Notes: generated by a model from the sequence alone, not told the origin. A DNA stretch of 64,000 nucleotides from Crambe crambe (GCA_963924555.1 OZ004589.1:5952001-6016000); one strand, 5' to 3'. Shown: positions 43,153-57,500, numbered from the stretch's first letter. Translations and numbers: made by a program.

Positions 43153-46100
43153 ATGGCTGAAACAACGGAGTACTTGACTCTGATAAATTGTACCGGGAAA
43201 CTGGAGACAGCACTGCAGTCAGACAGAGAACTCGCGCAGTTTCTCAATCAGGAAGGTTTCATCACTGATGAGGTCTATACAGATGTCACCAATACAACAT
43301 CAATGCAGACTCCACTTCAAAAGGCTGGTACACTCATAGCTTGCATAAAAAATAAAGTCAAGCTCAACTCCTCAAGGTATCACAGATTTGTCTATTACCT
43401 CCGCCAAAATAAACGGAGATATGAGGATATCGTGAGCATTCTTGATAAGGAGTATAATAAAATTCTGTGCTGTAGCCAAGATGATCATGGAGATGTATCT
43501 CAAATCGATGCAGTTGGAGTCTTGCCTCAACCTATTGATGTTCCAAGACAAGGAGGTATGTGGTGTGCATGTTTGTATAACATTGTATACGATACTTTAT
43601 TTCTGTGTAGATTCCAAACTCACAAAATTAATCAACCAAGTCGATGACACCCCATTAGGTAAGGACATTACTTTTAGTGTGTGCATATAATTACATACAT
43701 GATACATGTAGTTAGTAATTTATGGTGTGCACTACTGAAAGAGCTTTCTTGTTTATGAAACCCCAAACCACATATCTCCACCCCCCCAAAAACCTCAAAA
43801 ATTATGATTATCATATAATAATCAGTAGCTACATGTACATAGGCTGGCCCCTACGTAATGAGTGACTTTTTGATTGTAGACATTTGTGTACAGTATTTCC
43901 TAATGTCTAAATCTTCTAGATGAGGATGATTTGCCTGAACTAAGAAAAGCCTTAGTAGAGGTGTCATCCAGATGGAAAGATTTTGGAATATCCTTTGGAT
44001 TGAAATCGAGCAAATTGAAAGAAATTGGAGCAGATGGTGGCAAGAGACCTCTGGAGTATTTCTGTGAGGTGCTGACTGAGTTGCTCACAAGGAACTATAA
44101 TGTTGAGAAGTTTGGGGAACTAACTTGGAGGAAGGTAGTGGAGGTGGTGGCTGATCCTACTGCTGGTGATAACACAGCTCTAGCTGAATGCATTGCCAAG
44201 GAACATACAAGTAAGATTCATATATCTTATGCAGGACTTCAGCTTACTTATTCATTAAAATTTATATATAGAATCTTTTACACTGAATGCTACTCGCTCA
44301 GGTAAGATGCATAGTATTTTAGTAGAAGCCTTGAATACCTAATAAAGAAAATATACTGGAACACTTTCTTGTAATTCATTTCAGTTAGGATTATGATTCT
44401 TTTGAAATGATCTGACAAAATGTCAGACTGTGGGAAGAGTTGATAGGCCATATTATGATATGGCCTTTAAATAGATACATTCCTAAGTGCAATGGGATGT
44501 ATTATGCCAATATGATGTCAGACCAAAGCAAATCTTGATCAGACATTTGACCTTTTGACCCGGTAAATGGCCTATGACAGACTGTTATAGTCCTCACTGC
44601 ATTTTCTAACCTATGTAGCTTACACCCACCTCTACATTGTAAAAAGGATGGTTGGAGGGGTGGATGGGGAGGGGATTTGCTGAGATAACCAGTGAATTAT
44701 ATTCCTCTCCCTCTTTAGGAATTTCATTTCTGAAGTCAAAAGAAACAAAATTAAAAATGCATCTCAATGTCTTCAAAGAAAAAGCTGAGATAAATCCAGC
44801 AGCAAAAACTCTCATGAATGAAGAAATCGAAGAGTTCATTACCACTTGCTTGAAGACTGGCTGTAATCCAGATGATGTGCGTGGCATTTTGACCAATATT
44901 CATCACACTGATTTCCTCATTAATAATGAAACATTGAAGTGGGCCATTGAGAGGGTTGACAGCATTGCTATACAATCTATTGCTAAGAGTAATGGAGACT
45001 GCCCTGATCAGCCAAGCACCAAAGAAGATAAAAAATTGTTCTGTAATGATGTCATTTACCATGCTACTTTATGTAGTCATGCAGCAAGTACCTGTGATGA
45101 AAATAATTTCAAAAAATTTTTCAATGAAGATCACCAACATCATAACTTGGATGAAGCTTCTTTATCTATCACTCGTAAACGAGAGGAAGTGGACAGGTAC
45201 CTCATAGCAAGAAAAGGAAAGATCTACTTTATAGCTTTCAAGAGTGAATCTCTATTATCAGATTGGCAAGAAAAATTTACTTCATTTGCTGAAGGTAGTT
45301 AATGAGTTATAGAAAAGGCATATTTAGCTCTTTTCATTATTATTTTTTCATAGGAATTCAGGTGCAGACTGATCGCATACCTTTAAGGTTTTTGATACAG
45401 CAGTTGCATGATGGATTCCAAATTGTACTCACAGGTATTGCTAGTTACGTTCCTCTGTTATCTATGATTCATCTGAATTTCTTTATTTACAGGATTTTCC
45501 TATGGAGGTCTCTTGGCCTTATCTGTCACTGCTTCATTGTGGAGACTGCCGAATTTATTAAGCTCAGAATTACTACAAAGAAATGTCTGTTGCATAGCAT
45601 TCGGCCTGCCACTGTTAAATCCTCCCCACATACAAGAAGCCATTGATGAGTCCCCTGAATTAACATCCACGGTTCATTCTTTCTATGTCAAAAATGACAT
45701 ATTTCCTCAGCTTAACGTTTTCTTTGACCCTGTATGTGAAAGTATACTTGATGATCTGGGAGATTTTAATGCTGATATGGAAGATTTTGATCCAAAACTA
45801 GTAGGTTATTATTATTATTACATCTTATAATTTCAATATTATTATTTCTATTTCAGATGTTTCAAGGGTTAACTACTTCTTGTATTGTTCATAATTTGAG
45901 TGCATTGCAGAAAGTACATCAGGTTAGTCATTCTTGCATGTAGAAGAAATACACAACCTCAAAATGGTAATAATTTCTATAGGATACTGTTGCTAAGGAT
46001 CCACTCTGTGCTGTAAAATCTCTGCTTCAAGCAAAACTGCCTCATCTGCTAGCCAGTGGACTGATTCAAAAGCAATCACAACCCTATAACACATACCTGA

Positions 46101-49100
46101 TAGACTCTGAATCAGGTCTTACATTACATCCATTGACAAAGGAAGAAGCTATGGTTGAATTGAAGAATCTGACTCAACCTTTAATTAATGCTATGGATAG
46201 TAGACTGTTTCACAGGGTAAGGACATATTTTAATCTATTGTCGTGTGACTTTAATTGTTTTATATCATCTTTAGCATTCCATGTCGAATTATTCCTGTAA
46301 GATTTGCAAAATCTTAAATTTTAAGTGTGAAATTACTGCTAAATCACTAACTGATTTAGAAGTTGCTAAACCCAGGATTGAATCGGTATCATTTCATCGT
46401 CATGGTAAAGAAATTGCTGTGACTATAAAAGGGAGAAATTTGTGGTTTTGCTATCAAGTAAAAGTTGATAAACACACAGAAAAAATTAACGCACAAAATG
46501 TCAGCAAGCAATCGATACAATTTAATTATGATCCAGAGTTGAATCGAAAAATATCATCAGACAGTGCCGAGATAAATGTATCAACGTGGACACATTTCTG
46601 TGAACAAACAAGAAAAAAGGTTAAAACTGACCATAAGGTAGGTTTAACAATTAGCAATGTAGCAAAGTCTTAATCACATATTATAATGATCTCTTATAAT
46701 CCTGAATAAGTACCATCATAATTATGTTCTTCATCTGATGCACAATGTTGTTGTTTTTTCTAGGTATATGAATTCACCTTTCGTCAGGAGCAACTAGCTA
46801 AACTGAATCCTTCAGAATTGATTGAAACAGCATGTATGAGTGCCTTACTTGAACAGCATCCACACTCACAACGTAAAGAAGTCAAATATTTCTCGAAACG
46901 ATTTGAAACTTTGCGAAAATTTTTAGAGCAAGCTGTGACAGTAGTTCCAGTGGAAAGCATTTTATTTGCTATAGCACATGCCAATGATGCTGACATCTCT
47001 TATAAATGTGGTATTCATCTTATGAAATCATCCATTTTGCTTTCATCATCATTATCGGTATCTGATGGATACAGAGCTGCTATTAGTGCCACTGCAAATC
47101 ATGCACTGGAGAGAGAAGTTCTTAACATTCAAGATGAAGAACTTGTAGTGCAAAGTACTATTGGTGAGAGAGAGTTAAGAAAACAATTTAAAAAATACAA
47201 AAGAAGGGGAAAACTTAACCCAATGGAACAAAAAGTGAATCGAAAAGCTTTCAATAAACACCTCCATAAAAACTTTTTTTTTAGTGATGGTTCTATTAAA
47301 AATTATCATCAAAGGCTCATACAACAGTACTACATTCAACTTGGAGTTGAACGTGGGGAATACTTTAATTTACTTGTATTTCTTGAACATTCATATCACT
47401 CTATGCTGTATAATCAAATCAGTACATCTGCACTGGATGCTATCAGTTCTGTTAATCTATCCTCTGTTTACGTGATCCAGTCTGAATCTGATGCAGCCAT
47501 GTGTTTGAAACCTCCTCTCAATATTCTAGTGGAAGGAAGGAAAAAATTATCATGGTTATCAAAGCAAACCTTACAAGGACCAATGCCCGAAGCATCCTCT
47601 GATTCTCCAATAAGGTTATCACAACTATATAATTCAAAAATGCTACAAATTGTGAATGATTTTCGATCAAAAGAAGTGAGAGTAAGCTGTCTACTCCTTG
47701 CAGCATTCATGGAAGAACAGGTTAAAGTTCCCTTGATGAAAACATCCTTTGACACAGCTAAAGCTCTGAATATTGCTTTGTCAGCTGCAGCAGTTGGTGT
47801 TTGGGCAATCTTCAGCCTCGTAAAAGGTGATCTTCAGGCTATCCTTGATTCAATTCCATCACGTTCACTCTTAGTAGAAGTCACCGACTATATCAAAGGA
47901 GTTTTCAAAAATGATGAAAAAATAGCTGACCCTAATTATGCAGGTAAATTGCAGTTTATGGTTCAAGGGATGAAAGAAACAGTAAGCTGCAACAGCCACT
48001 ATGTCAGCTACTCACTTGAACGTCAGCTGATTGAACTCTGCAAGAAACTGAACATTGATGAGTCAACTCCTCTTGACACTCTTGTTGGAGACTGGGATCG
48101 AATCTTTAAAGATGATATTTTAAGCATGGTCATGCAAACTCATCGCTCACTGATTGCTCGCTGGCTGAAGTGGGGTCTGATGGTACACCACCTCCGTGAA
48201 GAACTGGCTCACTACACAGCTGTTGGGGTTGTAGGGCTGGTCAACTCCGGCAAGTCACTACTTGTCAGTACATTATTTGACATTGATGTGAGTAAAATGA
48301 TGAAGTCTTTGCATAGCACTAATTCATCTCACTCTTACTGTAGGTTCCAGTGGGTACAACAGCCATCAAACGTACTACAGTGCCTTTCCTGTACAATCTA
48401 GATGGTGTGATTGATGGTCTGGATGTGATCGACTTCCCTGGAGTGGATGACAGAGATGAAACCATCCCTGATTTGGCAAAACTTCTCCTATCCATTGCAC
48501 AAGTTGTCATTTTTGTGGTGGACTATAGGTAATAAAATATTAACTAGCTCTATCGGGCTTGCTTTTGGGGATTTGCGTTAAAGGGAGTTCACTCTTCCGT
48601 TATTTTCCCTCTGCAGGAAAGCCCACACTGAGTCATCTAAGAAGTGGCTGGAAATGCTGGAAGACAAAGCAGTTCCTGTCCTGGTGTGTCTGACTTATGC
48701 TGATAAACTTTATGCTGAACACATGGGGGAGGACGGGTCTCACCCTGATCCAAGAAATATATCACAAGAAATCACAAAGGAAACAGAAGTAAGGGGATGG
48801 GGGAGGGGGGCACATTCACTATCTACTCCTTATACCATGTACCCTTTGATCCTTCCTTTTCTTTCTGTAGATGATAAATGAGCAACTTGGTCAAGTCCCT
48901 TCTCACAAAGTCCAGTTCTTCTCCTTCAGTCAAGACCGAGATTCGGTCCTGAACAGCCCAGAGGGGAGGGAGAAACTGCAGAAGGCTGACATTGGTACCC
49001 CCCAAGTTGTGGGGGACTGGCTGGCAGGGATATTTGAAAGTCAACTAGACCAAGGTGAATTGGCTGAGAAGATACGCAAGTTTGTACACAGAAAGAAATA

Positions 49101-49101
49101 A
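43153..49101 (+). CDS. G5: CARD-Death-lipase-GTPase protein (1503 aa, intact)
   Basis: Exons: 43153-43555, 43611-43658, 43920-44210, 44272-44301, 44719-45294, 45354-45434, 45493-45800, 45857-45922, 45983-46216, 46275-46637, 46764-48287, 48344-48528, 48617-48788, 48871-49101; 4512 nt, no break. Domain order as in G1: CARD-like fold (YLTLINCTGKLETALQSDRE), Death domain, lipase with Ser in TGFSYGG, Asp in KNDIFP and His in HSMSNY, IPT/Ig-like domain, helical region, GTPase (GLVNSGKS, DFPG, TYAD). The last exon ends RKFVHRKK, two residues different from the other copies. It lies head to head with the PPWD1 pseudogene, with 147 bp between that remnant and the start codon. With G1 it is the best candidate for a functional full-length member. 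Confidence 0.9.
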
Positions 49102-49242
49102 TCCACTTTGATATGCACTCTATAATTTATTATTAAATATAATTTTTATATCCCATGCGTGGGCGAGATCAAAGAGCAATGTTTTCCGTTATATGGGCGG
49201 GGCTCAACTAATTTATATAGAGCGCACTTTGGCTTTCTGATC
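49102..49242. other. Spacer between G5 and COMMD9
   Basis: AT-rich 3' end of G5, then GGGCGGGGCTC at about 49195, a GC box just upstream of COMMD9. Nothing else seen. Confidence 0.5.
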
Positions 49243-51158
49243 ATGGCAGGATTGACTGAAGAAGAGAGCGTTCCTTTACAACAACTGCTAAAAGTAAGCT
49301 ATGAAGTAAAAAGCTAATCTTGCACGCCATAGACCCTTAGGATATGAGGGAGAAACAGTATAGCCATCTAGCTAATATTCGTGTACCATTTCCTCCAGGC
49401 TCAATCCAAAGCAATCGTGATCAACATCTGTAGAGAGAGTTTCAACAACAGACATGAAAAAGGTACTAGCCTAGCCAAGGTCCTACTGATATTTATGGCC
49501 ATGTGGAGCGGGGTGTTGACTACAGTAAACTATTGACTCTGTTAATTCCTTTTTCTACTGTATGTGTACATGGTAACCATATGTAATTTTGTTAACCTGT
49601 AGTGCCTGATATGATACTGGCCTCTGCTGCCAAAGCTCTGGATATCCAGCCATCAGAAGCAACCAGTGTAAGATTAGCTTAGCTTAGAGACTGGGACATT
49701 GCTCATAATGTGCATTTATATTCCTTCATTGAATAGCTCTTTTCTTCGCTTTCTACACTCATCAAACTGATACTCTTCGAAGGACTCTCCGATGCTCAGA
49801 GCATTGCCGAGCTCTTTCCAGGTAGGGCACAGATAAAGCTAGAAAATCCTGCCAATTCTCAAGCATGAGAAACAAACTGATTCTCCAAAATTAATAACAT
49901 ACAGTCTAATCCACCATGTCCCAATAGCACTAATTCCAACTATTTTCAACCTCCCCACCTACATATCAAGGCCACTTGTTCCCTGGCCCATAATGTGGTT
50001 ACGCTGTAAAGAATGCCCTTTGAGGTTCAGTTTCACACTCTCTCATGACTGAAACAGCTACTTCTGTGTCCCTATTAGATTGAAGTTAGGTAGTAATGAG
50101 GTGATGCTTGCTGTTAGCATAGTGTAAACTTGTAGCCTACACTTGTGAACCTAACATACATACACTGTGTGCTGATGTGTGGATGTACACTCAATTCTTG
50201 CTCTTGTCACTGGCTACGTACATGCATACGTACATGCATCCTGTCCTGTCTTCATGGGTGGCATCACAATATTACATCTCTATGTGTACATATCTAGATG
50301 ATTTCCACAAGAATCTTAAAAGTCTGTTATCTGAAACCATTGCAAGCAACCTGTAAGTAACTCTAATAAGAGAGCACCTAGCTATATAATCAGAGGAAGG
50401 ATAATACTGCCATCAAATATGTACTGTTATAGTACTAGGTGGGTACTGTCCATGTTATGTGATAGTACTAGGCAGGTACTGTGCTCTATGAGTCTCCATG
50501 TTATAGTACTAGGTGGGTACTGTCCTCTATGAGTCTCCATGTTATAGTACTGGGTGGGTACTATCCTCTATGAGTCTCCATGTTATAGTACTGGGTGGGT
50601 ACTATCCTCTATGAGTCTCCATGTTACAGTACTAGGTGGGAGCATCAACTGATGGGTTGCTTGTTTTAGCAGGGGACCCCTTGTTATAGATAGATCAGGA
50701 AAGTGTTAATTGAAGGGTGCAAATGTTCAAGTTTTTTTTTTCCCCCTTCTCTCTCTTTCTCAGACCTGAATGGAAAGAAAAAGTGCTGAAGGATCAAGGT
50801 GACTGCGTGCTAGCTAAAAATGATAATTCAGACTCCATTATAAAGGAATACTGATACTCTCTCCCCAAAATTAACCTGGATTCAGAGGGGGAGGAATTTG
50901 GCATGAACTTTTAAAGTGCCCATCTTATGTACATGTGCGTATTTGCAGTGTCCCTCCCTCATCTGGTGGACTTTGATTGGAGAGTTGACCTAAAAACATC
51001 GTCAGACACTGCAGCCCGCATGGCCTACCCTACTTGCATTGTTCAAATGAAAGTGAGTTTGTTGTTGGTTGGTTGCCATGTTCTTTTAGATGATAATTAA
51101 GCAGCTTGGTCAAGTCCCTTCTCACAAAGTCCAGTTCTTCTCCTTCAGTCAAGACTGA
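49243..51158 (+). CDS. COMMD9: COMMD9, 3'-truncated; may splice into a relic of the array's last exon
   Basis: COMMD9 is a subunit of the Commander complex (CCC), which works with Retriever in endosomal recycling. Exons 49243-49293, 49399-49462, 49603-49667, 49737-49821, 50298-50352, 50764-50798, 50949-51052 join in frame to 153 codons. MAGLTEEESVPLQQLLK, ELFP then DDFHKNLKSLL, and VSLPHLVDFDWRVDLKTSSD with YPTCIVQMK follow human COMMD9 closely. The human protein continues for about 45 residues that complete the COMM domain; no such exon is visible before G6. Instead, 37 bp after the last donor an acceptor (TTCTTTTAG, ending 51089) leads in the same phase (0) into a relic of array exon 14, which adds 22 codons to a TGA at 51156. 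The product would be 175 residues with a replaced C-terminus. Whether this is expressed, or the gene is dead, is not decidable here. A short diverged tandem repeat (AGTACTAGGTGGGTACTGT) lies in the intron at about 50430-50640. Confidence 0.85.
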
Positions 51159-51297
51159 GATTTAGTCCTGAATGGCCCAGAGGGGAGGGAGAAATGCAGC
51201 ATTGGCACCCCCCAAGATGGCTGGCGGGGGATTTTTGAAAGTCAACTAGACCAAGATGAATTGGCCAAGAAAATACGAACCTTTGTACACAGAAACT
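51090..51297 (+). pseudogene. Relic of exon 14 of the array gene
   Basis: Matches the last exon of G1-G7 (MIIKQLGQVPSHKVQFFSFS), but has CAAGACTGA where the others have CAAGACCGA, giving a stop, and lost bases in the segment for EKLQKAGIGTPQDVGDW. It marks an eighth copy of which only the end survives, or a stray duplication endpoint. It ends at the normal stop position (AGAAACTAG). Confidence 0.88.
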
Positions 51298-51464
51298 AGC
51301 TAGCTATTTTTTTATAGCTAGTTTAAATTTAAATTAACATGCATTCAATGATTAATTTTTTGTACATCAGGTATAATTTTAGTCTCGCGCGGGCCAGAGT
51401 CGCGCGAGACCCACATAATTATACCATAGATACTTTATAGTATCTATGATTATACGATGCTAGA

Positions 51465-51507
51465 TAGATAGGTGTGGCAGTGTTTACACTCGATCTAGCT
51501 CTTATAA
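51465..51507 (+). promoter_or_regulatory. Promoter-proximal element of G6
   Basis: GATAGGTGTGGCAGTGTTTACACTCGATC directly precedes the start codon and matches the G4 upstream element at 33300-33330. Confidence 0.45.
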
Positions 51508-54500
51508 ATGGCTTCGATTGCAGGTGAGACCGTAGATATACAACTTGACTCATTCAGTATACGTTTTCCTTTCAGATATCGCCGCCGTTACAAAGCTGAC
51601 TCCAGCCAGTAAAATAGATGACTCACCTCTTGGTACATTGTGTAGTTCTTACCGTGACCCTAGCTATATACAAACAGTGTCTGAGAGTCAGTCATCCCTT
51701 GTTGAAATGATGACCATAGGGAGCCTGGCATAGTTAACCCCAAGGCTTGTTTTGATCTCATGAGCAGTCCTTGTACTCAGTGCAATTAAGGACATGTCAC
51801 ACTGCACTTTGTACCATGTTACATGCAGGTTTGTGAGGCTCTACTACAGTGTTAAAGCATTGTTTAAGCTAGTTCTCATATATATGTTGTATGTATGTAC
51901 ATTCACTTTCAATATATACAGCTAACCACAGGAATGCAAACATTGTAGAGGGTGGATTGATCTGTAAACAACCGCACCCTAAACATATAAATCTAAAGTT
52001 CCAACATTGTTGCACTAGCTCTATGAAGCTAACAGTTGAAAGGCAGAATCCTGGTATTATACTTGAAATTTACACCGGAGGGATAGTGAATAGCTTGAAC
52101 AGAGAAGGCAGGAGCCGCAGAAAACCTCGAACTAGGGTGCTTGACGGTACACAACTCTGCGAGTAACGTCAGTATGGCTCATTATTTCGAGAATCCCTCC
52201 GACAGAATTGCTTTTGGTCTATTTATCTACACTTGCTGAATGACGTTGTTTTGGGAGTAGTCTTGCTAGCCAGACTCCTTTTCCCCTCACTATCTTTGCA
52301 CATACACTTACTTGCACGCGCTTCTGGGAAGTGGGGAGTGAAAGGACATTAGTTAGCAATCATGTATCACTTATTATTGGGTGATTCAGTAGTCTATCAC
52401 TACCTTTTATGTATGATCATCATCTTGTTCCTTGAAAGAATTCAGGGTTTCATCTAGGAATTTTACCTTGGGGGGGAAGCTCACTGATCGTGTGGCCGTA
52501 GGCCATGGGAGAGGGGTAGGTTGCAGGAGAGGGATGTGCCCCTCCCGTGTGAAGCCAAAAAGGCTTACCTACCCCAAATTTCTCCCTTTGGTGGCTACAG
52601 GCACCATTTGAAGGGAGTAGCCTATATAAAAATTTTTATCTTGGGGGCGGGAGCTTCCCCTGCATCCCGCCCCCTTAGCTGTATTATAATCCTACTAACA
52701 TCACTGAGTCCATATATAGAGCTTTTTCATTGTCATAATTATCAGACACATGTTGATCCCTGCCCCTGTGCCCACCCCTGATATAGCAAGCGGTGTGCAA
52801 CTAGCTCTTGTCACACAAGGTGTATAGCTTCTTGTCCCAAGGACATTAGTAACTATAAATGTAGCTGCAGCTGACATATTGAAGAATCATTATTTCTGCT
52901 AGCTGAATTCATTGTATACTGTAACTGCCTATTCACTTGTACACCAGGACAATGTATTCTAAAAGCCAGCAAAGAATCACGAGGGGAGGTTCAATTAAAA
53001 TTTATGATGAGCTGTAGAGATAACTGATAGTTTACAGAGCAGTTAGTGGTCAATTGATTTAGAAGGGTTTAGCCAGTATGACTATCCCATAATGGGCTCT
53101 TTTGACACACACTGATAATTCCATCTTATAGTGACTGCTTTGGGAGGATATAATATTCATTCTTGTATAGTTGCAGTAAATAGCATGAACTTACTAGTGC
53201 ATACAGTACATGAGCAATACATGCATCTTGTGATCATTCCCCCATCATAGTAAACATGCAGGCAGTGGAACAACAATATACTATGCCCTCTCGTTCCAAT
53301 AAGCCCTTGGTGAAAATATTATTACATGTACAAGACTGGGAGGGCATAAAATTATGGGGAAAGATTGGCAGTATCGGCCCAACTGCATCAGTTCTTGTAG
53401 ACTCTCACAACGTAAATCACTCCTCTATTAGCCAACCATTGTTTAAGTGTACATGTGCATGCAAGCATCACATAGCGTCGCATGCATGCATCCAGGCAAT
53501 TCATGCTTCCATCACCAATCCTTTATCTATGCATGAACATACCCTAATGTAAGTGAACTCTGTAGCTAGCTAGCTCCCCTAAAGTTGCTAGGTAACTAAT
53601 GTGAAAAATGCAGACTGCAGAATAGTAATTATGCTAACCACATGCATGTACATGCAGTTATTAATTGGCCCTCCTCTTTATGCAATACAGGCTCATATTG
53701 CACACCTATTGACCAATCAGATTGCAGTATGAGTAGTCATATAATGTTTGACGTTACATGCAGATGATGATGATCTTCATGATTTGATGAAAGCCCTGAC
53801 TGACATTTCAACCAAATGGAAACACATTGGAATTGCTCTTCGACTGAAACCAGCAAAACTTCAAGAGATAGCTGCAACACACCTTGGGAACCCTTCCAAC
53901 TGCATCCTTGAAGTGCTCATAAACTGGCTAAACAAGAATTACAACACCGAGAAGTTTGGGGAACCTACGTGGAGGAGGATAGTGGAGGTGGTAGCTGATC
54001 CAGCTGCTGGTGATAACGCTGCTCTAGCGGAACGGATTGCCAAAGATCACAGGATAAAAGGGTTGCAAGGTATTTAGCTGTTTTGCTATACATAATTCTA
54101 ATACTTGCACACCAGTTCCCAATGGTTCCTCAAACTCCTCTTTCAGAATTAACTTCAGCTATAAAGTAATTAGTTTCATGCAGTCTATCTGTAATAGGAG
54201 GGAATTAAGATGTTACTATCATTCTTCTTTTTATGATTATAGCACATTCATTTCTGGAGTCAGCAGCAACAAAATTGAAAGCACATCTCAGTACATTCAA
54301 AGAAGTGGACAAAGCCGAGATAAATCCAGCAGTGAAAACTTTGATAAATGAGCAAATTAAAGATTTTATTGCTACTTGCTTGAAGACCGGCTGTAGTCCA
54401 GATGATGTGCATGACACTTTGACCAATATTCATCACACTGATTTCCTTGTTAGTAATGAAACGTTGAAGTGGGCCATGGAGAGGGTTGACAGCATTGCCG

Positions 54501-57500
54501 TACAATCTACTTCTAATAGTAATGGAGACTGCCCTGATCAGTCAAACACCAAAGAAGATAAAAAATTATTCTGCAATGATGTCATTTACCATGCTACTTT
54601 ATGTAGTCATGCAGCAAGTACCTGTGATGAAAATTATTTCAAGAAATTTTTCAATGAAGATCACCAACATCACACCTTGGATGAAGCTTCTTTATCTATC
54701 ACTCGTAAACGAGAGGAAGTGGACAGATACCTCATAGCAAGAAAAGGAAAGATCTACTTCATAGCTTTCAAGAGTGAATCTCTATTATCAGATTGGCAAG
54801 AAAAATTTACTTCATTTGCTGAAGGTAACTTATATGAGTTATAGAAGAGGCATATTTAGCTCTTTTCATTATTATTTTTTCAGGGATTCAGGTGCAGACT
54901 GATCGCATACCTTTAAGGTTTTGATACAGCAGTTACATGATGGATTCCAAATTGTACTCACAGGTATTGCTAGTTACATTCCTCTGTTATCTATATTATT
55001 CATCTGGATTCCTTGTTTACAGGATTTTCATATGGAGGTCTCTTGGCCTTATCTGTCACTGCTTCATTGTGGAGACTGCCAAATTTATTGAGATCTGATT
55101 TACTACAAAGAAATGTCTGTTGCATAGCATTCGGCCTGCCACTGTTAAATCTTCCCCACATACAAGAAGCCATTGATGAGTCCCCTGAATTAACATCCAC
55201 GATTCATTCTTTCTATGTCAAAAATGACATATTTCCTCAGCTTAATATTATCTTTGACCCTGTATGTGAAAGTATACTTGATGATCTGGGAGACTTCAAT
55301 GCTGACATGGGAGATTTTGATCCAAAATTGGTAGGTTGTAGCTAATACTATTGAAATTCTAGCTAATATTAAAAGTTTCTTATCACAGACTTTTCAAGGA
55401 TTAACTACTTCTCGTATTATTCATAATTTGAGTGCATTGCAGAAAGTACATCAGGTTAGTTATTCTTGCATGTAGAAGAAATACACAACCTCAAAATGCC
55501 TTGAATAAATAATTTCTATAGGATACTGTTGCTAAGCCTATAATACATACCTGATAGACTCTGAATCAGGTCTTACATTACATCCATTGACAAAGGAAGA
55601 AGCTATGGTTCAATTGAAGACTCTGACTCAACCTTTAATTGATGCTATGGATGATAGACTATTTCACAAAGTAAGGACATAATTTGATCCATCGTCGTGT
55701 GTTTTTAGTTATTTTATGTTATCTTTAGCATTCCATGTCAAATTACTCCTGTAAGATTTGCAAAATCTTAAAATTTGAGTGTGGAATAACTGCTGGATCA
55801 CTCATTGATTTAGAAGTTGCTGAACCCAGCATCGAATCAGTATTGTTTCATCGTCATGGTAAAGAAATTGCTGTGACTATAAAAGGGAGAAATTTGTGGT
55901 TTTGCTATCAAGTGAAAGTTGATAAACACACAGAGAAAATCAAGGCACAAAATGTCAGCAAGCAATCGATACAATTTAATTATGATCCAGAGTTGAATCG
56001 AAAAATATCATCAGACAGTGCTGAGATAAATGTATCAATGTGGACACATTTCTATGAGCAAACTCGAAGAAAGATTAAAACTGACCACAAGGTAGGTTTA
56101 ATGTAGCAAAAAAATTGCATGTCTCGCAACTATTTCCTAAATAAGAAAATAATGCTCTTTATCTATAGGTTGTTATTGTTTTTTGTTTATTTTTGTTTTT
56201 GTTTTTTTTTGGTTGTTTCTTTCTTTTCTAGGTATATGAATTCACATTTCGTCAGGAACAACTAGCTAAACTCAATCCTTCAGAATTGATAGAAACAGCA
56301 TGTATGAGTGCCTTACTTGAACAGCATCCACACTCACAACGTAAAGAAGTCAAATACTTCTCAAAACGATTTGAAACTTTGAGGAACTTTTTAGAGCAAG
56401 CTGTGACAGTAGTTCCAGTGGAAAGCATTTTATTTGCTATAGCACGTGCCAATGATGTTAACATTTCCCTTCAATGCTGTACTCACCTAAAGAAATCATC
56501 CATCATTCTTCCACCATCATTGTTAGCATCTGATGGATACAGAGCTGCTAGTAATACTATTGCAATTCACGCATTGGAGAGAGAACTGAAGTTTGTTGAT
56601 GAAGAGGCTCTAATGCAACATACTATTGGTGAAAAAGAGTTAAGAAAACAATTTAAAGAATATAAAAGAAGGGGAAGTCTTAACCCAATGGAACAAAAAG
56701 TGAATCGAAAAGCTTTCAATAAGCACCTTTATAGACACTACTTTATAAATGGTTATGATGAAAAGTCCGCACAACAGAGCTTTCAAAAGCTTGGAGTTGA
56801 ACCAGGGGAGTGTGATTTACTTGTATTTCTTGAACAATCATATCGACATCATATCTACAATCACATCAGTATGTCTGCACTGGATGCTATCAGTTCTGTT
56901 AATCTATCATCTGTTTACATGATCCAATCTGAATCTGATGCAGCCATATGTTTGAAACCTCCTCTTAATATTCTAGTGGAAGGAAGAAAAAGATTATCAT
57001 GGTTATCAAAGCAAACCTTACTAGGACCAATGCCCGAAACATCCTCTGATTCTCCCATAAGGTTATCACAACTATATAATTCAAAAATGCTACAAATTGT
57101 GAATGATTTTCGATCAAAAGAAGTGAGAGTAAGCTGTCTACTCCTTGGAGCATTCATGGAAGAACAGGTTAAAGTTCCCTTGATGAAGACATCCTTTGAC
57201 ACAGCTAAAGCTTTGAATGTTGCTCTGACAGCAGCAGCAGTTGGTGTTTGGGCAATCTTCAGCCTCGCATTAGGTGATCTTCAGGCTGTTATCGATTCAA
57301 TTCCATCACGTTCACTCTTAGTGGAAGTCACTGACTACATCAAAGGAATGTTCAAAAGTGCTGGTAAAATAGCTGACCCTAATTATGCAGGCAAACTTCA
57401 GTTTATGGTTCAAGGGATGAAAGAAACAGTAAGCTGCAACAGCCACTATGTCAGCTACTCACTTGAACGTCAGCTGCTTGAACTCTGCAAGAAACTGAAC

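Noticed and set aside
51891-53552. Possible missing COMMD9 last exon in the first long intron of G6
   Set aside because: The open frames there (51891-52166, 52521-52781, 53256-53552) do not resemble the C-terminal part of the COMM domain.
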